From the NCBI RefSeq assembly GCF_003634105.1, contig NZ_RBIQ01000008.1:310001-374000 (forward strand): DNA of 64,000 nt, given 5' to 3'. Below, in pieces: positions 25,197-33,534 of the stretch (position 1 is its first letter; every line of letters starts with the position of its first letter). The notes under the pieces were generated by a model that was not told the origin of the DNA, did not search any database, and saw only the letters and a program-made list of their open reading frames with translations. Both the position numbers and the translations under genes were made by a program. Origin of the DNA: Maribacter vaceletii (GTDB lineage: Bacteria; Bacteroidota; Bacteroidia; Flavobacteriales; Flavobacteriaceae).

Positions 25197-25586
25197 ATGG
25201 ACAGAAAAGAACTGTTTGAAAAGAAACCAAAAATTAAAATCAATAATAAAATATCATTCTGCCCAACGAGCGCAGCAATGGAATTGATAGGTGGTAAATG
25301 GAAGAGTGTTATACTAACCCATTTAATAGGCGACAAAAAACGCTACAACGAATTGAGAAAGGAAATTCCTGGTATTACTGAGCGTACTTTAAGTTTACAG
25401 TTAAAACAATTAGAAGCGGATGGAATGGTAAACAGGAGAGTTTTTACTAAAAAACCACCTTTAAAAGTAGAGTATACCCTTACTGAATTCGGACAAACAT
25501 TGGTTCCTATTCTAAACCTAATTGTTGATTGGGGATTACAAGCGGCAGAAACTAAGGGAGAGTTTTTGTTTGAGGAGACTAAGTAA
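25197..25586 (+). CDS. HxlR-family transcriptional regulator
   Basis: A 129-residue winged-helix protein. CPTSAAMELIGGKWKSVILT is the HxlR signature before the first helices, and KRYNELRKEIPGITERTLSL is the recognition region. Its only cysteine, Cys22, stands just before the first helix, where YodB, CatR and HypR carry the redox cysteine that senses quinones or diamide. The gene is divergent from the nine-gene operon that starts with a nitroreductase. Together with the operators in between this suggests a thiol-based quinone or electrophile sensor; that is by analogy. Confidence 0.9.
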   Translation: MDRKELFEKKPKIKINNKISFCPTSAAMELIGGKWKSVILTHLIGDKKRYNELRKEIPGITERTLSLQLKQLEADGMVNRRVFTKKPPLKVEYTLTEFGQTLVPILNLIVDWGLQAAETKGEFLFEETK

Positions 25587-25615
25587 GAAAAGGCAACCAA
25601 TAGGTTGCCTTTTCT
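25586..25615. terminator. Bidirectional terminator hairpin
   Basis: A perfect 13-bp stem AGAAAAGGCAACC / GGTTGCCTTTTCT with a 4-nt loop starts at the last base of the HxlR stop codon and serves the convergent SDR gene too. Confidence 0.92.
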
Positions 25616-25633
25616 ATACCGAATTAAATAAAC

Positions 25634-26419
25634 TTATATGATACTTTGGGTAATACTTAATAATTCTTCAACTTTATTATCATCATAAGCATCTGGGTGT
25701 GCTTTAGTAAAACCTCCTTTATCATTGTCAAAATAGGCGTTTGTTTTTGCCTTGTCTGTCATACTTAAATCATAAAGAATATCTACTCCCTTTTCTGCAG
25801 GAGACCAATGTTGACCGTAGGCTTCATTAGCCATCTTTGTATTCAATAACGAACCGGGATTTACTGCAACAACCAAAATACTCGGCTCCTTTTTTGCCAA
25901 ATCAAAACTCCACATGGTTAAGGCTAACTTACTTTGTGCATAAGCATCATTCGCTCCTAAATTCATACCGCCTTGCAGTGCATTTATAGAGACTGGGGAT
26001 TGTGCGGCAGAACTAAGATTTACAATTCTAGGCGCAGCTGCTTTTTTCAATAGCGGTAAAATCGTATTAGTAAATTTATACGGTGCTAAATAGTTGACTA
26101 CTAAACGAACATCTACGCCATTCGCAGTACTACCAGTCTTTGTTTTTAAAACACCTGCATTGTTCACCAAAACATCAATTTTTGGCATTTTATCTGCGAC
26201 CTCGGTTGCCATCTTTTGTACATCTGACAAATTTGCGTAATCGGCTAAAAAACCTACTACATTGTTATTCTTTGATTCCGCTTTTATTTCTGATACAGTG
26301 GTTTCTAGCTTTGCTGCAGTTCTACCATGAACACCAACAAAATGACCTTCTTTCGCCAAACGTAATGCTAATAATTTTCCTATTCCGTCTGTACTTCCTG
26401 TAATTAATATATATTTCAT
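25634..26419 (-). CDS. SDR-family NAD(P)-dependent oxidoreductase
   Basis: A 261-residue classical short-chain dehydrogenase. The cofactor motif TGSTDGIGK (residues 7-15), LVNNAG, the catalytic Ser segment NLSSAAQSP and YAQSK (Tyr-x-x-x-Lys) are all present. Substrate not readable. It is the second gene after the 2OG-Fe(II) oxygenase, but a strong hairpin (26449-26478) lies between them and may reduce its transcription. Convergent with the HxlR gene. Confidence 0.88.
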   Translation of the reverse strand: MKYILITGSTDGIGKLLALRLAKEGHFVGVHGRTAAKLETTVSEIKAESKNNNVVGFLADYANLSDVQKMATEVADKMPKIDVLVNNAGVLKTKTGSTANGVDVRLVVNYLAPYKFTNTILPLLKKAAAPRIVNLSSAAQSPVSINALQGGMNLGANDAYAQSKLALTMWSFDLAKKEPSILVVAVNPGSLLNTKMANEAYGQHWSPAEKGVDILYDLSMTDKAKTNAYFDNDKGGFTKAHPDAYDDNKVEELLSITQSII

Positions 26420-26448
26420 TTTAATTAACTTTTGAATTTTCTAAACGA

Positions 26449-26478
26449 AATTTTGGCAGAAAATATTCTGCCAAAATT
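26449..26478. repeat. Intergenic hairpin between oxygenase and SDR genes
   Basis: A perfect 12-bp inverted repeat AATTTTGGCAGA / TCTGCCAAAATT with a 6-nt loop follows the oxygenase stop by 16 nt. On the minus strand it is followed by only three T, so it may be a weak terminator or a processing/stability element within an operon. Confidence 0.75.
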
Positions 26479-26494
26479 CTAATTTCTGATTTTT

Positions 26495-27457
26495 CTAAAA
26501 CGGTGCAAAGGTGTCTTTAGGATCCTCTGGCAAACTCCAACGTTCACGAGCTGTAATGCTTTCTGTTGTAACAACTTTAGATGCTGAATTATTAACACTA
26601 CCATAGCTACTTGCACCACCTTGTGGTATTTGCATACGGTCTCCGTATAGCCATACTACCAAATTATTACGCTGTCCACTTGTAATTGGGTGGGTAGCAT
26701 GAGGTACTTTTCCGGTGTGAATTATTGCTTTTCCAGGTTCAAATATAGTTTGAACAACTTTTCTCGTTGTTTTATCGTGAAAATCAACTTGTGAACCTGT
26801 AAATTTTTCATCAGGTAAATTAATATTGATATTCAAAGTAGCTGCCGAAGCATCCGTATGGGCATGTAAATCTTTATCCTTATCTGGATTATACTGAATA
26901 GAAAATCCAAATGTTTGGTTATCGTAGCCATAAGTACCTAATAATAAACGAGCTATGGGACGCATATAACGATCCATAATTTCATTATAAAATGCCTGAA
27001 AATTAGGTGCTGCAAGATGCCCTTCTGAACGTGGATCTAACATAACTCCATAACGATTTAATTGAATACCATAAGGTGCACGTCTAGGAATTTCAGAATT
27101 TACAGTATCCTCTAAATACTTACGGAATTCCGCTAAACGTTCAAGATCAAAAAACTGCGCAGAATACACTCCAGGGATAATTTCTTCCCATAAATCGGCA
27201 ACAGCATTTTCTTTTTCAGGATTTTCCCATGCTTCGTTAATTGCTTTTCTCAATTTTGGGTCAAGCAGCGTTTCATCAGGAACTAATAAACTGTCTTTAT
27301 TTTCAATTTCCCATTCTGCCCATGCTTCTTCTAATAATTTTCGGTTATCATTCCAAAATTTAGAGACAGATGGTTCACGTCTTAATGAAGCTTCTCGTGT
27401 AGGTAATTCAAGAGCACGTGCCTCTGCAAGTGCATTTGTATTTGTTATTGTTTTCAT
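26495..27457 (-). CDS. 2-oxoglutarate/Fe(II)-dependent oxygenase, prolyl-hydroxylase-like
   Basis: A 320-residue protein. The double-stranded beta-helix iron site is visible: HTD (His200, Asp202) and His253 in GKVPHATHPI, with Arg263 (SGQR) as 2-oxoglutarate ligand. FEPGKAIIHTGKVPHATHPI resembles PKHD-type hydroxylases. The N-terminal 95 residues are helical and acidic, with no known domain. It probably hydroxylates a protein or small molecule. Its promoter carries the AraC-type repeats (27533-27567), tying it to the stress regulon. Confidence 0.82.
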   Translation of the reverse strand: MKTITNTNALAEARALELPTREASLRREPSVSKFWNDNRKLLEEAWAEWEIENKDSLLVPDETLLDPKLRKAINEAWENPEKENAVADLWEEIIPGVYSAQFFDLERLAEFRKYLEDTVNSEIPRRAPYGIQLNRYGVMLDPRSEGHLAAPNFQAFYNEIMDRYMRPIARLLLGTYGYDNQTFGFSIQYNPDKDKDLHAHTDASAATLNININLPDEKFTGSQVDFHDKTTRKVVQTIFEPGKAIIHTGKVPHATHPITSGQRNNLVVWLYGDRMQIPQGGASSYGSVNNSASKVVTTESITARERWSLPEDPKDTFAPF

Positions 27458-27501
27458 GATATTATTTTTTTAAATTTTATAATTGCTTTTATTATTTGAT
27501 A

Positions 27502-27567
27502 CAAATTTAAAGCTAAACAGTAGCTAATTTTTGGTAGTAAAAATGGAAGTTTTAGTAAAAAACAAGG
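27502..27567 (-). promoter_or_regulatory. AraC-type regulated promoter S1 (2OG oxygenase)
   Basis: The -7 box is CAAATTTA on the plus strand (27502-27509, read TAAATTTG). After exactly 23 nt come two 14-bp direct repeats, GGTAGTAAAAATGG (27533-27546) and AGTAAAAAACAAGG (27554-27567), 21 bp apart. No TTG sits at the -33 position. The -7 box is 45 nt from the ATG. Geometry is identical at the three sister promoters S2, S3 and S4. Confidence 0.82.
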
Positions 27568-27591
27568 TTTAAAAAATTAAGAACTTAAAAT

Positions 27592-28671
27592 TTACATCTG
27601 CGTATGTGCATACTCAGGTAGTTGTGATGGAATTGAGTCTATATTGTCTTCAATCATTTCTCTTATATCAATTTCTATGGCTCTAGAAATAGTGGAAATT
27701 GGCACATCATTTCCCATGCCTTCAAACGGATTTTCAGAAGTATCTCCTACGCGTTCCATTGCGAAAAATATCCAAGAAATAATAATGCTAAATGGAATTG
27801 TAAACCACACAAAGTGTTCTGCTATGAATGCAAAAACTTCATTTGAAATTCCAGATTCTACTAGAGATTGCCCTGTAATATCAAACTGTCTCATCAATCC
27901 AAAAGGCATAATGATTATGAATATCCAAATAAAATAAGAGTTTAGTGTTGCAAACTGCCTTGGATAAGGGAAATTTTTAATGCGTTCAGCTTTTCCTTGT
28001 AAAGTAAACAATTCACCAATGATATTTTTAAATTCAACATGTCTAAAGTTGTCTATTAATCCAACGGATTCAAGTTCTCTAATATGTTTAGATTGCAAAT
28101 TTAATGATGCCGTTTGTTTATTGGTTTTATTTAAAACATAAGTTTTCTCAGTTTCCGATAAATACCCCTCTAATTCTTCAGAAAGTGTATGTTCAAACTC
28201 CATAACTTTTATGGATTTCATATGTTCTCTATCTGATTTATTTGTTTTAGCAGTTTCCCATGTTTTCTTTTGCCGAAGTGCATGTCTCAAAGAAGTCATC
28301 CAAGAAACATGACGTAGAATCATTATTTTTCGGATTTGAAACAATTCGTTATCTGTTTTTTTATCCGTCGCATATTCATTGGTGATAAAATCATTTACCA
28401 TAGTGGCAAATAATCTTGAAGCATTTACAATACCACCATATATTTTACGTGCTTCCCATTGTCTATCGTAAGATGCATTATTTTTAAAACCAGTTATAAA
28501 CGCCAGCGCTGTACCAATAAGTCCGATTGGTTGCCACGGCAGTGTTAACCATTTGCAAGCTACAACCTCGTACAGTAACACAGGAATTAATGCGGTTAAG
28601 GCGAATATATAAATATAACGTCTCGTCCATTTAAAAACTACTGCGATTGGATATTTTGGTTTTGTGTACAT
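27592..28671 (-). CDS. Bestrophin-family ion channel
   Basis: A 359-residue bestrophin/RFP-TM family protein. The N-terminal hydrophobic segments (YIYIFALTALIPVLLYEVVA, PIGLIGTALAFITGFKNNAS) with YDRQWEARKIYGGIVNASR are the family signature, and FPYPRQFATLNSYFIWIFII plus FNIIISWIFF-like segments form the rest of the pore. Bacterial homologues are pentameric channels for chloride or cations. Single gene with its own AraC-type promoter (28717-28782). Its place in a redox-stress regulon is unexpected. Confidence 0.88.
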   Translation of the reverse strand: MYTKPKYPIAVVFKWTRRYIYIFALTALIPVLLYEVVACKWLTLPWQPIGLIGTALAFITGFKNNASYDRQWEARKIYGGIVNASRLFATMVNDFITNEYATDKKTDNELFQIRKIMILRHVSWMTSLRHALRQKKTWETAKTNKSDREHMKSIKVMEFEHTLSEELEGYLSETEKTYVLNKTNKQTASLNLQSKHIRELESVGLIDNFRHVEFKNIIGELFTLQGKAERIKNFPYPRQFATLNSYFIWIFIIIMPFGLMRQFDITGQSLVESGISNEVFAFIAEHFVWFTIPFSIIISWIFFAMERVGDTSENPFEGMGNDVPISTISRAIEIDIREMIEDNIDSIPSQLPEYAHTQM

Positions 28672-28716
28672 GGTTAATATTTTTTTTCTTTTTTACAATA
28701 CAATTTAATTACACTA

Positions 28717-28782
28717 CAAAGTTAAGCCTGAAGACTAGTAGTTTTTTGGTAGTAAAAATGGTTGTTTAGGTAAATTTCAAGG
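28717..28782 (-). promoter_or_regulatory. AraC-type regulated promoter S2 (bestrophin)
   Basis: The -7 box CAAAGTTA (28717-28724, read TAACTTTG) is followed after 23 nt by GGTAGTAAAAATGG (28748-28761) and, 21 bp on, GGTAAATTTCAAGG (28769-28782). The first repeat is identical to that of S1. The -7 box is 46 nt from the ATG. Confidence 0.85.
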
Positions 28783-28801
28783 TTTCGTATAAATAGATAA
28801 A

Positions 28802-28823
28802 AAAGCCCCATTTCTGGGGCTTT
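28802..28823 (-). terminator. Terminator of the MDR reductase gene at 28896
   Basis: A perfect 9-bp GC-rich stem AAAGCCCCA / TGGGGCTTT with a 4-nt loop; on the minus strand it runs into CTTTTTT. It lies only 20 nt upstream of the AraC sites of the bestrophin promoter. Confidence 0.92.
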
Positions 28824-28895
28824 CAACAAAACATAATCATCGACATGTTTAGGGTATAAAACTCTAATCGTACGGCATATTTTTAATTCTATGAT

Positions 28896-29879
28896 CTAAT
28901 TTTCAACTACAACTTTTCCGATGGCTGTACCACTAGCTAAGTGTGCATAAGCATCACCCACTTGTTCTAGTGAAAATTGATTTTCGTCAACAATTGGAGT
29001 TAAATGTCCTTCGTTTGAAATTTTGGTCAATTTCTCAAGAATTTCCCCATGTTTTTTTCTGTTGAAACTATGCAACATAGGAATTAACATAAATACTACG
29101 TGTAATGTAGCACCTTTAAAATGTAAAGGCGTTAAATCTAATTCACATAAGGAAACTGTAGTAGAAATATGTCCGTTTAAAGCAACTGCTTCAATAGAAT
29201 TGGTAAGATTTGCACCACCAACGGTATCAAAAACCACATCAAAACCACCATCGGTATATTTTGCAGTATAATCTACTACCTTTTCAGTTTTAAAATCGAT
29301 GAAGGTTGCTCCAAATTTTTCTACAATTGCTTTTTGTTTGTCTCCTGTTCCTGTAGCAAAAACTTCGGCACCAAGATATTTAGCCAATTGCACCGCTAAG
29401 TGGCCAACACCACCAGAACCACCGTGTACTAATACTTTTTGACCTGCTTTTACACCTGCTCTAGTTAAACCTTCGTAAGCTGTAATACCTACTAATGGTA
29501 AGGCTGCAGTTTCGCGCATGGTTAAATTCTTTGGTTTGTGACCAATTAAGTTACTATCTGCAACAATATATTCTGTTAACGTTCCTGGTAAATCTGCAAG
29601 TCCCCCAGCACAACCATATACTTCATCTCCAACGGCATAACCTGTTACACCTTCTCCAACAGCTTCTATTGTTCCAGAAAAATCCATGCCTAATAATGCT
29701 GGAGCAGCTGGTGATAATGGTAAATCTGACCCCATATTTTTAATCATAGTATCAATAGTATTAACACTAGATGCAGCTATTTTAACTAATACGTGATTAG
29801 TTTTTACTGCTGGTTTTTCAATTTCAGTAGCGGTAAATGTTGCATTTTCTCCGTAACTGCTCAATAACATTGCTTTCAT
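28896..29879 (-). CDS. Quinone-oxidoreductase-like MDR protein
   Basis: A 327-residue zinc-independent medium-chain reductase: GroES-like domain with ALLGMDFSGTIEAVGEGVTG and VYGCAGGLADLPGTLTEYIV, Rossmann segment VLVHGGSGGVGHLAVQLAKY. Predicted NADPH-dependent reduction of quinones or enals. It lies downstream of the enoyl-CoA hydratase-like gene with a 148-nt gap that contains an unusual repeat cluster; the two may share promoter S3. Followed by a strong terminator. Confidence 0.88.
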   Translation of the reverse strand: MKAMLLSSYGENATFTATEIEKPAVKTNHVLVKIAASSVNTIDTMIKNMGSDLPLSPAAPALLGMDFSGTIEAVGEGVTGYAVGDEVYGCAGGLADLPGTLTEYIVADSNLIGHKPKNLTMRETAALPLVGITAYEGLTRAGVKAGQKVLVHGGSGGVGHLAVQLAKYLGAEVFATGTGDKQKAIVEKFGATFIDFKTEKVVDYTAKYTDGGFDVVFDTVGGANLTNSIEAVALNGHISTTVSLCELDLTPLHFKGATLHVVFMLIPMLHSFNRKKHGEILEKLTKISNEGHLTPIVDENQFSLEQVGDAYAHLASGTAIGKVVVEN

Positions 29880-29930
29880 ATCTAATCTTTTTTATTTATT
29901 TCGTTCATCGGTAATCGTTGTTGGTTTTTC

Positions 29931-30025
29931 GCTTTACTCTATGCGCTACACGCTTCGCGCTTTACTCAAAAATTTAAAAGCGATATGCGCTAAGCGTAAA
30001 GCGTAAAGCGCAAGGCGCTCAGCAC
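29931..30025. repeat. Cluster of short GCGTAAAGC-type direct and inverted repeats
   Basis: This stretch is much richer in GC than its surroundings and is built from variants of GCGCTTTAC and its complement GTAAAGCGC (for example 29957-29965 and 30003-30011), with GCGTAAAGCGTAAAGCGC as a tandem block near 29994-30011 and GCGCT near the ends. It could fold into an imperfect hairpin between the MDR and enoyl-CoA hydratase-like genes. It may be a dispersed intergenic palindromic element; other copies are not seen in this window. Confidence 0.7.
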
Positions 30026-30027
30026 CC

Positions 30028-30873
30028 TTAATTCACTGCTTGAATATCCATTACCATTTGCTCCCAATTCTTTTGATTATCATGGTCAAATTGAGCTCCG
30101 TTATCATCTGCATAAGCAAAACGTTTTATTGCAGGCGTTTTACTTGTAGCTTGAAATAATTGGTAGGCTTCTTCTTTTAAAGCTTCTTTAATTGGCAGGT
30201 CTATAGAAGCATACACTGCTCTTTTGCTAGCAGCAATTGAATCTGCAGGAAATTGCGATATGCGTTCTGCCAAGGCATCTACATAAGCACCAATCTCATC
30301 TGCATCTAAGGCTTTGTTAATAGTTCCAAATTTTTCAGCCTCATCCGCATCCCAATCTCTAGCACCTAATATTATTTCTAATGCTTTTCCTAAACCTGCT
30401 TGTCTAGCCATACGTGATGCACCACCACCACAAGGTAAAATTCCCATTCCTACTTCCATCTGCATAAACTTGGCTTTTCCTCTGGCTGCAAAACGCATAT
30501 CTAAAGCCAATGCCATTTCGTGTCCGCCTCCTCTTGCGAAACCTTCAATTTTTGCAATAGTAGCTTGGGGTACATTGCTTAATCTCTCAAGAATCGATTG
30601 TAAATCTAAAAGTTGTACTTCATTTCGTGGTACCGCTTCTGTAGACATATCTTTAAGTAAGTTGGTATCATAATGACACACCCAATATCCAGGATTTGAT
30701 GATTCAAAAATCACCACTTTTACACTTCTATCTCGCTCTAATCGTAAGCATAAACTACTTAAATCTGCTAGCATTTCTTGTCCCTGAACATTTACTGGTC
30801 CAAAATTGATATCTACCGTTAAAATTCCTCCTTTTTGCTCTGCTGTAAATGTTTGAAAATTCTTGTAATCCAT
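30028..30873 (-). CDS. Enoyl-CoA hydratase/isomerase-family (crotonase) protein
   Basis: A 281-residue crotonase-fold protein: VDINFGPVNVQGQEML, the acyl-CoA pocket segment IEGFARGGGHEMALALDMRF, then MEVGMGILPCGGGASRMARQ. The usual oxyanion glycine segment is present, and a glutamate lies in the second segment where catalytic acids occur. No other beta-oxidation gene is nearby, so a different crotonase reaction (isomerase, hydrolase, ring cleavage) is possible. First gene after promoter S3 of the AraC-type regulon. Confidence 0.82.
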   Translation of the reverse strand: MDYKNFQTFTAEQKGGILTVDINFGPVNVQGQEMLADLSSLCLRLERDRSVKVVIFESSNPGYWVCHYDTNLLKDMSTEAVPRNEVQLLDLQSILERLSNVPQATIAKIEGFARGGGHEMALALDMRFAARGKAKFMQMEVGMGILPCGGGASRMARQAGLGKALEIILGARDWDADEAEKFGTINKALDADEIGAYVDALAERISQFPADSIAASKRAVYASIDLPIKEALKEEAYQLFQATSKTPAIKRFAYADDNGAQFDHDNQKNWEQMVMDIQAVN

Positions 30874-30918
30874 AATCTTATGTTTTAGGTTATTATTTAT
30901 TCTGTATTACTTACAGTA

Positions 30919-30984
30919 CAAAGTTACCTCGGCACACAAGCTTTGGATAAGTAAAAAACGAAGGGGTTTTAGTAAAAAAAAAGG
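30919..30984 (-). promoter_or_regulatory. AraC-type regulated promoter S3 (crotonase, MDR)
   Basis: The -7 box CAAAGTTA (30919-30926, read TAACTTTG) is followed after 23 nt by AGTAAAAAACGAAG (30950-30963) and, 21 bp on, AGTAAAAAAAAAGG (30971-30984). The repeats lie 12 nt beyond the stop of the AraC gene. The -7 box is 46 nt from the ATG at 30873. Confidence 0.82.
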
Positions 30985-30995
30985 TAAATGGTATT

Positions 30996-31862
30996 TTACT
31001 GAGTGATACTTGCTTTAAAATTACCAATAGTCATCCCTTTATAACTCTGAAAAGTCTTATTAAGATGACTAGAATCTGTAAATCCTAATTCCATTGCAAT
31101 TTCTGAAAACTGCAAATCGGTATATTTTAATCGGGTTTCAACAAGCTTTAATTTGTAGTTGATGATATACTTTTTTAAAGAAACATCAGTATGTTTTTTA
31201 AAGTACTCACTCATATAATTATCTGCCATATGAAATTCTTCTGCTAGACTTTTAGTTGTGAGCAATTCAGAATTGTAAATATTAGCATGAATAAAATTTA
31301 TGATTTGTTGGATCTTAGATGATTCAACGACCTTGGTGGTTATATCAGCATTAAGAAACTGAATATTACGTGCTATTAAATGAAGAATTACTGAAAGTGA
31401 ATTTTGAATAATAAACACATCATACGATTTCTTTTTATCATTTTCAGCCGCTACCATTTTTATTAGTGATATCAGGTGTACTTTATCTGATTCGATTTCA
31501 AACTGCATTTCACGAAGTTGATGACTTTCACTATTTAATATTCCCTCAATTTTACGAAACCAATCGTTAACAGGAAGATTTTCATTTTGCGGAGCATCTC
31601 CTCTAAAAAAACTTTTTAAAAATTTAATAGCGGTAGTTGTAGTCTCAGCGTCTGGATTTAAAATATAAATGTCATCAGGAACAAAAACAAAAACACTGTT
31701 AGAAGTGTAATTTACAGTATTACCATTTATTTTAATACTCCCCTCGCCTTTTTCTATATATACAATCTCAAAAAAACGAATGGTAGTATATTTACAAAAC
31801 TCAAAAAAGGTTTGGTCTTTATACTGGGCAATTACAATGTTTTCAATTATAGTGCGCGCCAT
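30996..31862 (-). CDS. AraC-family transcriptional regulator, last gene of the S4 operon
   Basis: A 288-residue regulator. Residues 1-110 form a cupin-like sensor (FFEIVYIEKGEGSIKINGNT, VFVPDDIYIL), and residues 190-285 contain the two helix-turn-helix units (LTTKSLAEEFHMADNYMSEY, FSEIAMELGFTDSSHLNKTF). Last of six genes reading from 36412, so it is produced with the reductases it probably activates. It is the best candidate to bind the repeats at S1-S4. The gene at 37212 encodes a related regulator. Confidence 0.88.
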   Translation of the reverse strand: MARTIIENIVIAQYKDQTFFEFCKYTTIRFFEIVYIEKGEGSIKINGNTVNYTSNSVFVFVPDDIYILNPDAETTTTAIKFLKSFFRGDAPQNENLPVNDWFRKIEGILNSESHQLREMQFEIESDKVHLISLIKMVAAENDKKKSYDVFIIQNSLSVILHLIARNIQFLNADITTKVVESSKIQQIINFIHANIYNSELLTTKSLAEEFHMADNYMSEYFKKHTDVSLKKYIINYKLKLVETRLKYTDLQFSEIAMELGFTDSSHLNKTFQSYKGMTIGNFKASITQ

Positions 31863-31876
31863 AGTTTACTGATGAT

Positions 31877-33523
31877 TTATTTACTGGAATTTATAAATTT
31901 TTCTTGCGCTAGAAACTTATGAATATCACTAACTACAATAGACCCCTCACCAACCGCTGATGCTACACGTTTTACAGAGCCCGAACGTACATCACCAACT
32001 GCAAAAAGTCCGGGTAAACTGGTTTCAAAAGCATAGGGCTTTCTATTTTTAAACACCGATTCACTATTCAATGCATTTTCACAAATAGTAAGTCCGGTAT
32101 GTACAAAACCTTTTTCGTCAGTATCAATAATATTATGTAACCATTCTGTACACGGTTTTGCACCAACGAAAGTGAATAGGTAAATTATTTTATTCTTTAC
32201 AAATTCATCTTTTTTCTTAATATTTACTTTTTCTAAATAGGTATCTCCCTCTACTTTAACTACATTACTATTGGTTAGCACCTCTATATTTTCACAAGCA
32301 AAGATTCGTTGCACCAAATAATCGCTCATTTTGGCGCCAATATCTTCATTTCTAATAATCACATATACTTTATGCGCAAAATTTGCCAAGAATAACGCTG
32401 CTTGACCAGCAGAATTACCACCTCCGACAATGCCAATTTCACTGTTTTTACACATATTGGCATGCATAGAAGTTGCGCTGTAATAAATACCTGCACCTTC
32501 AAATTTTTCTATTCCATCTAAAGGTAACTTTCTATAAGCGGCACCCGTAGCGGCGATTACAGTTTTAGCTTTTAAAGAAGATGTGTTGCTGGCGTGAATT
32601 TCATAAATTCCTGCTTTACGTTCAATACTTTCTACTCTATGAGGCACAGAAATAGTACATCCAAATTTTTGAGCTTGAATGTACCCGTTATTTGCTAAAT
32701 CTCTACCAGAAATTCCTGTGGGAAAACCTAGGTAATTTTCAATTTTAGAACTTTTACCTGCTTGTCCTCCAGGGGAATTACTATCGATGGTTAATACTTT
32801 TAACCCTTCAGAAGAAGCATATACACTAGCTGCTAAACCTGCAGGACCAGCACCAACTACTAGAACATCATAAACTTCATCATCTAATTTTAATCGTACT
32901 CCCGAGCATTCTCCTATTTCATCGATTGATGGGCGAATAGCTATTTCATTCTGGCTATTAATTAAAACTGGAAGGTCTTCCATAGTTAAGTTAAATGTCT
33001 TTAACAATTGGACAAGTCCTTCTTCTTTATCGGAATCAATAAACTTATACCAAATGTCATTCTTATCCATAAAATCACGGATGGCATAGGTTTCATTGGA
33101 GTGCTCAGAACCTATAAGTTTTATACCTTGAATATTATTTTTCATTGCATCTTCACGAAGTAAAAATGCATTAAGTAGCACATCACTTATATCACTGAAC
33201 TTAGCAATGGCATTTTTAAGTTTATCAGGTTTTATGCGTATAAGTTTCGTATTTTCTAAGGTTTCGCCACAAACACCAACTGTTCTATGGGATAAAATAC
33301 TACTTGAGCCAGAAAATTGATGCTTTCTGTGAATTGTAAGACTTTCATCTTTTTTGTCAGGATCAATAATTTTTATTCCCCCTTTTAGCACTACCAAAAA
33401 ATCGTAATGTTGATCTCCAAAATCTAAAACAACAGTAGGATTCTCATGAAACTCTATGGTTCCGTAATTTTTTAATTTTTCAATTTGTTGGTTTGTAAGT
33501 TCTGGAAATTTAGGATCAATCAT
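31877..33523 (-). CDS. cNMP-binding-domain flavoprotein, thioredoxin-reductase-like without redox cysteines
   Basis: A 548-residue three-part protein. Residues 1-125: cyclic-nucleotide-binding-type beta roll (VLKGGIKIIDPDKKDES, LIRIKPDKLKNAIAKFSDIS). Residues 130-210: glutaredoxin-like fold (YAIRDFMDKNDIWYKFIDSD) without CxxC. Residues 215-548: thioredoxin-reductase fold with FAD motif VVGAGPAGLAASVYASSEG, NAD(P) motif GIVGGGNSAGQAALF and FAVGDVRSGSVKRVASAVGE. Where thioredoxin reductase has CATC, this has SATS (YYSATSMHAN), so it cannot reduce thioredoxin in the usual way. It lies between a UBP zinc-finger gene (11-nt gap) and araC (14-nt gap), and may be a sensor or a flavin reductase. Confidence 0.85.
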   Translation of the reverse strand: MIDPKFPELTNQQIEKLKNYGTIEFHENPTVVLDFGDQHYDFLVVLKGGIKIIDPDKKDESLTIHRKHQFSGSSSILSHRTVGVCGETLENTKLIRIKPDKLKNAIAKFSDISDVLLNAFLLREDAMKNNIQGIKLIGSEHSNETYAIRDFMDKNDIWYKFIDSDKEEGLVQLLKTFNLTMEDLPVLINSQNEIAIRPSIDEIGECSGVRLKLDDEVYDVLVVGAGPAGLAASVYASSEGLKVLTIDSNSPGGQAGKSSKIENYLGFPTGISGRDLANNGYIQAQKFGCTISVPHRVESIERKAGIYEIHASNTSSLKAKTVIAATGAAYRKLPLDGIEKFEGAGIYYSATSMHANMCKNSEIGIVGGGNSAGQAALFLANFAHKVYVIIRNEDIGAKMSDYLVQRIFACENIEVLTNSNVVKVEGDTYLEKVNIKKKDEFVKNKIIYLFTFVGAKPCTEWLHNIIDTDEKGFVHTGLTICENALNSESVFKNRKPYAFETSLPGLFAVGDVRSGSVKRVASAVGEGSIVVSDIHKFLAQEKFINSSK

Positions 33524-33534
33524 GTTTGGTTGGT

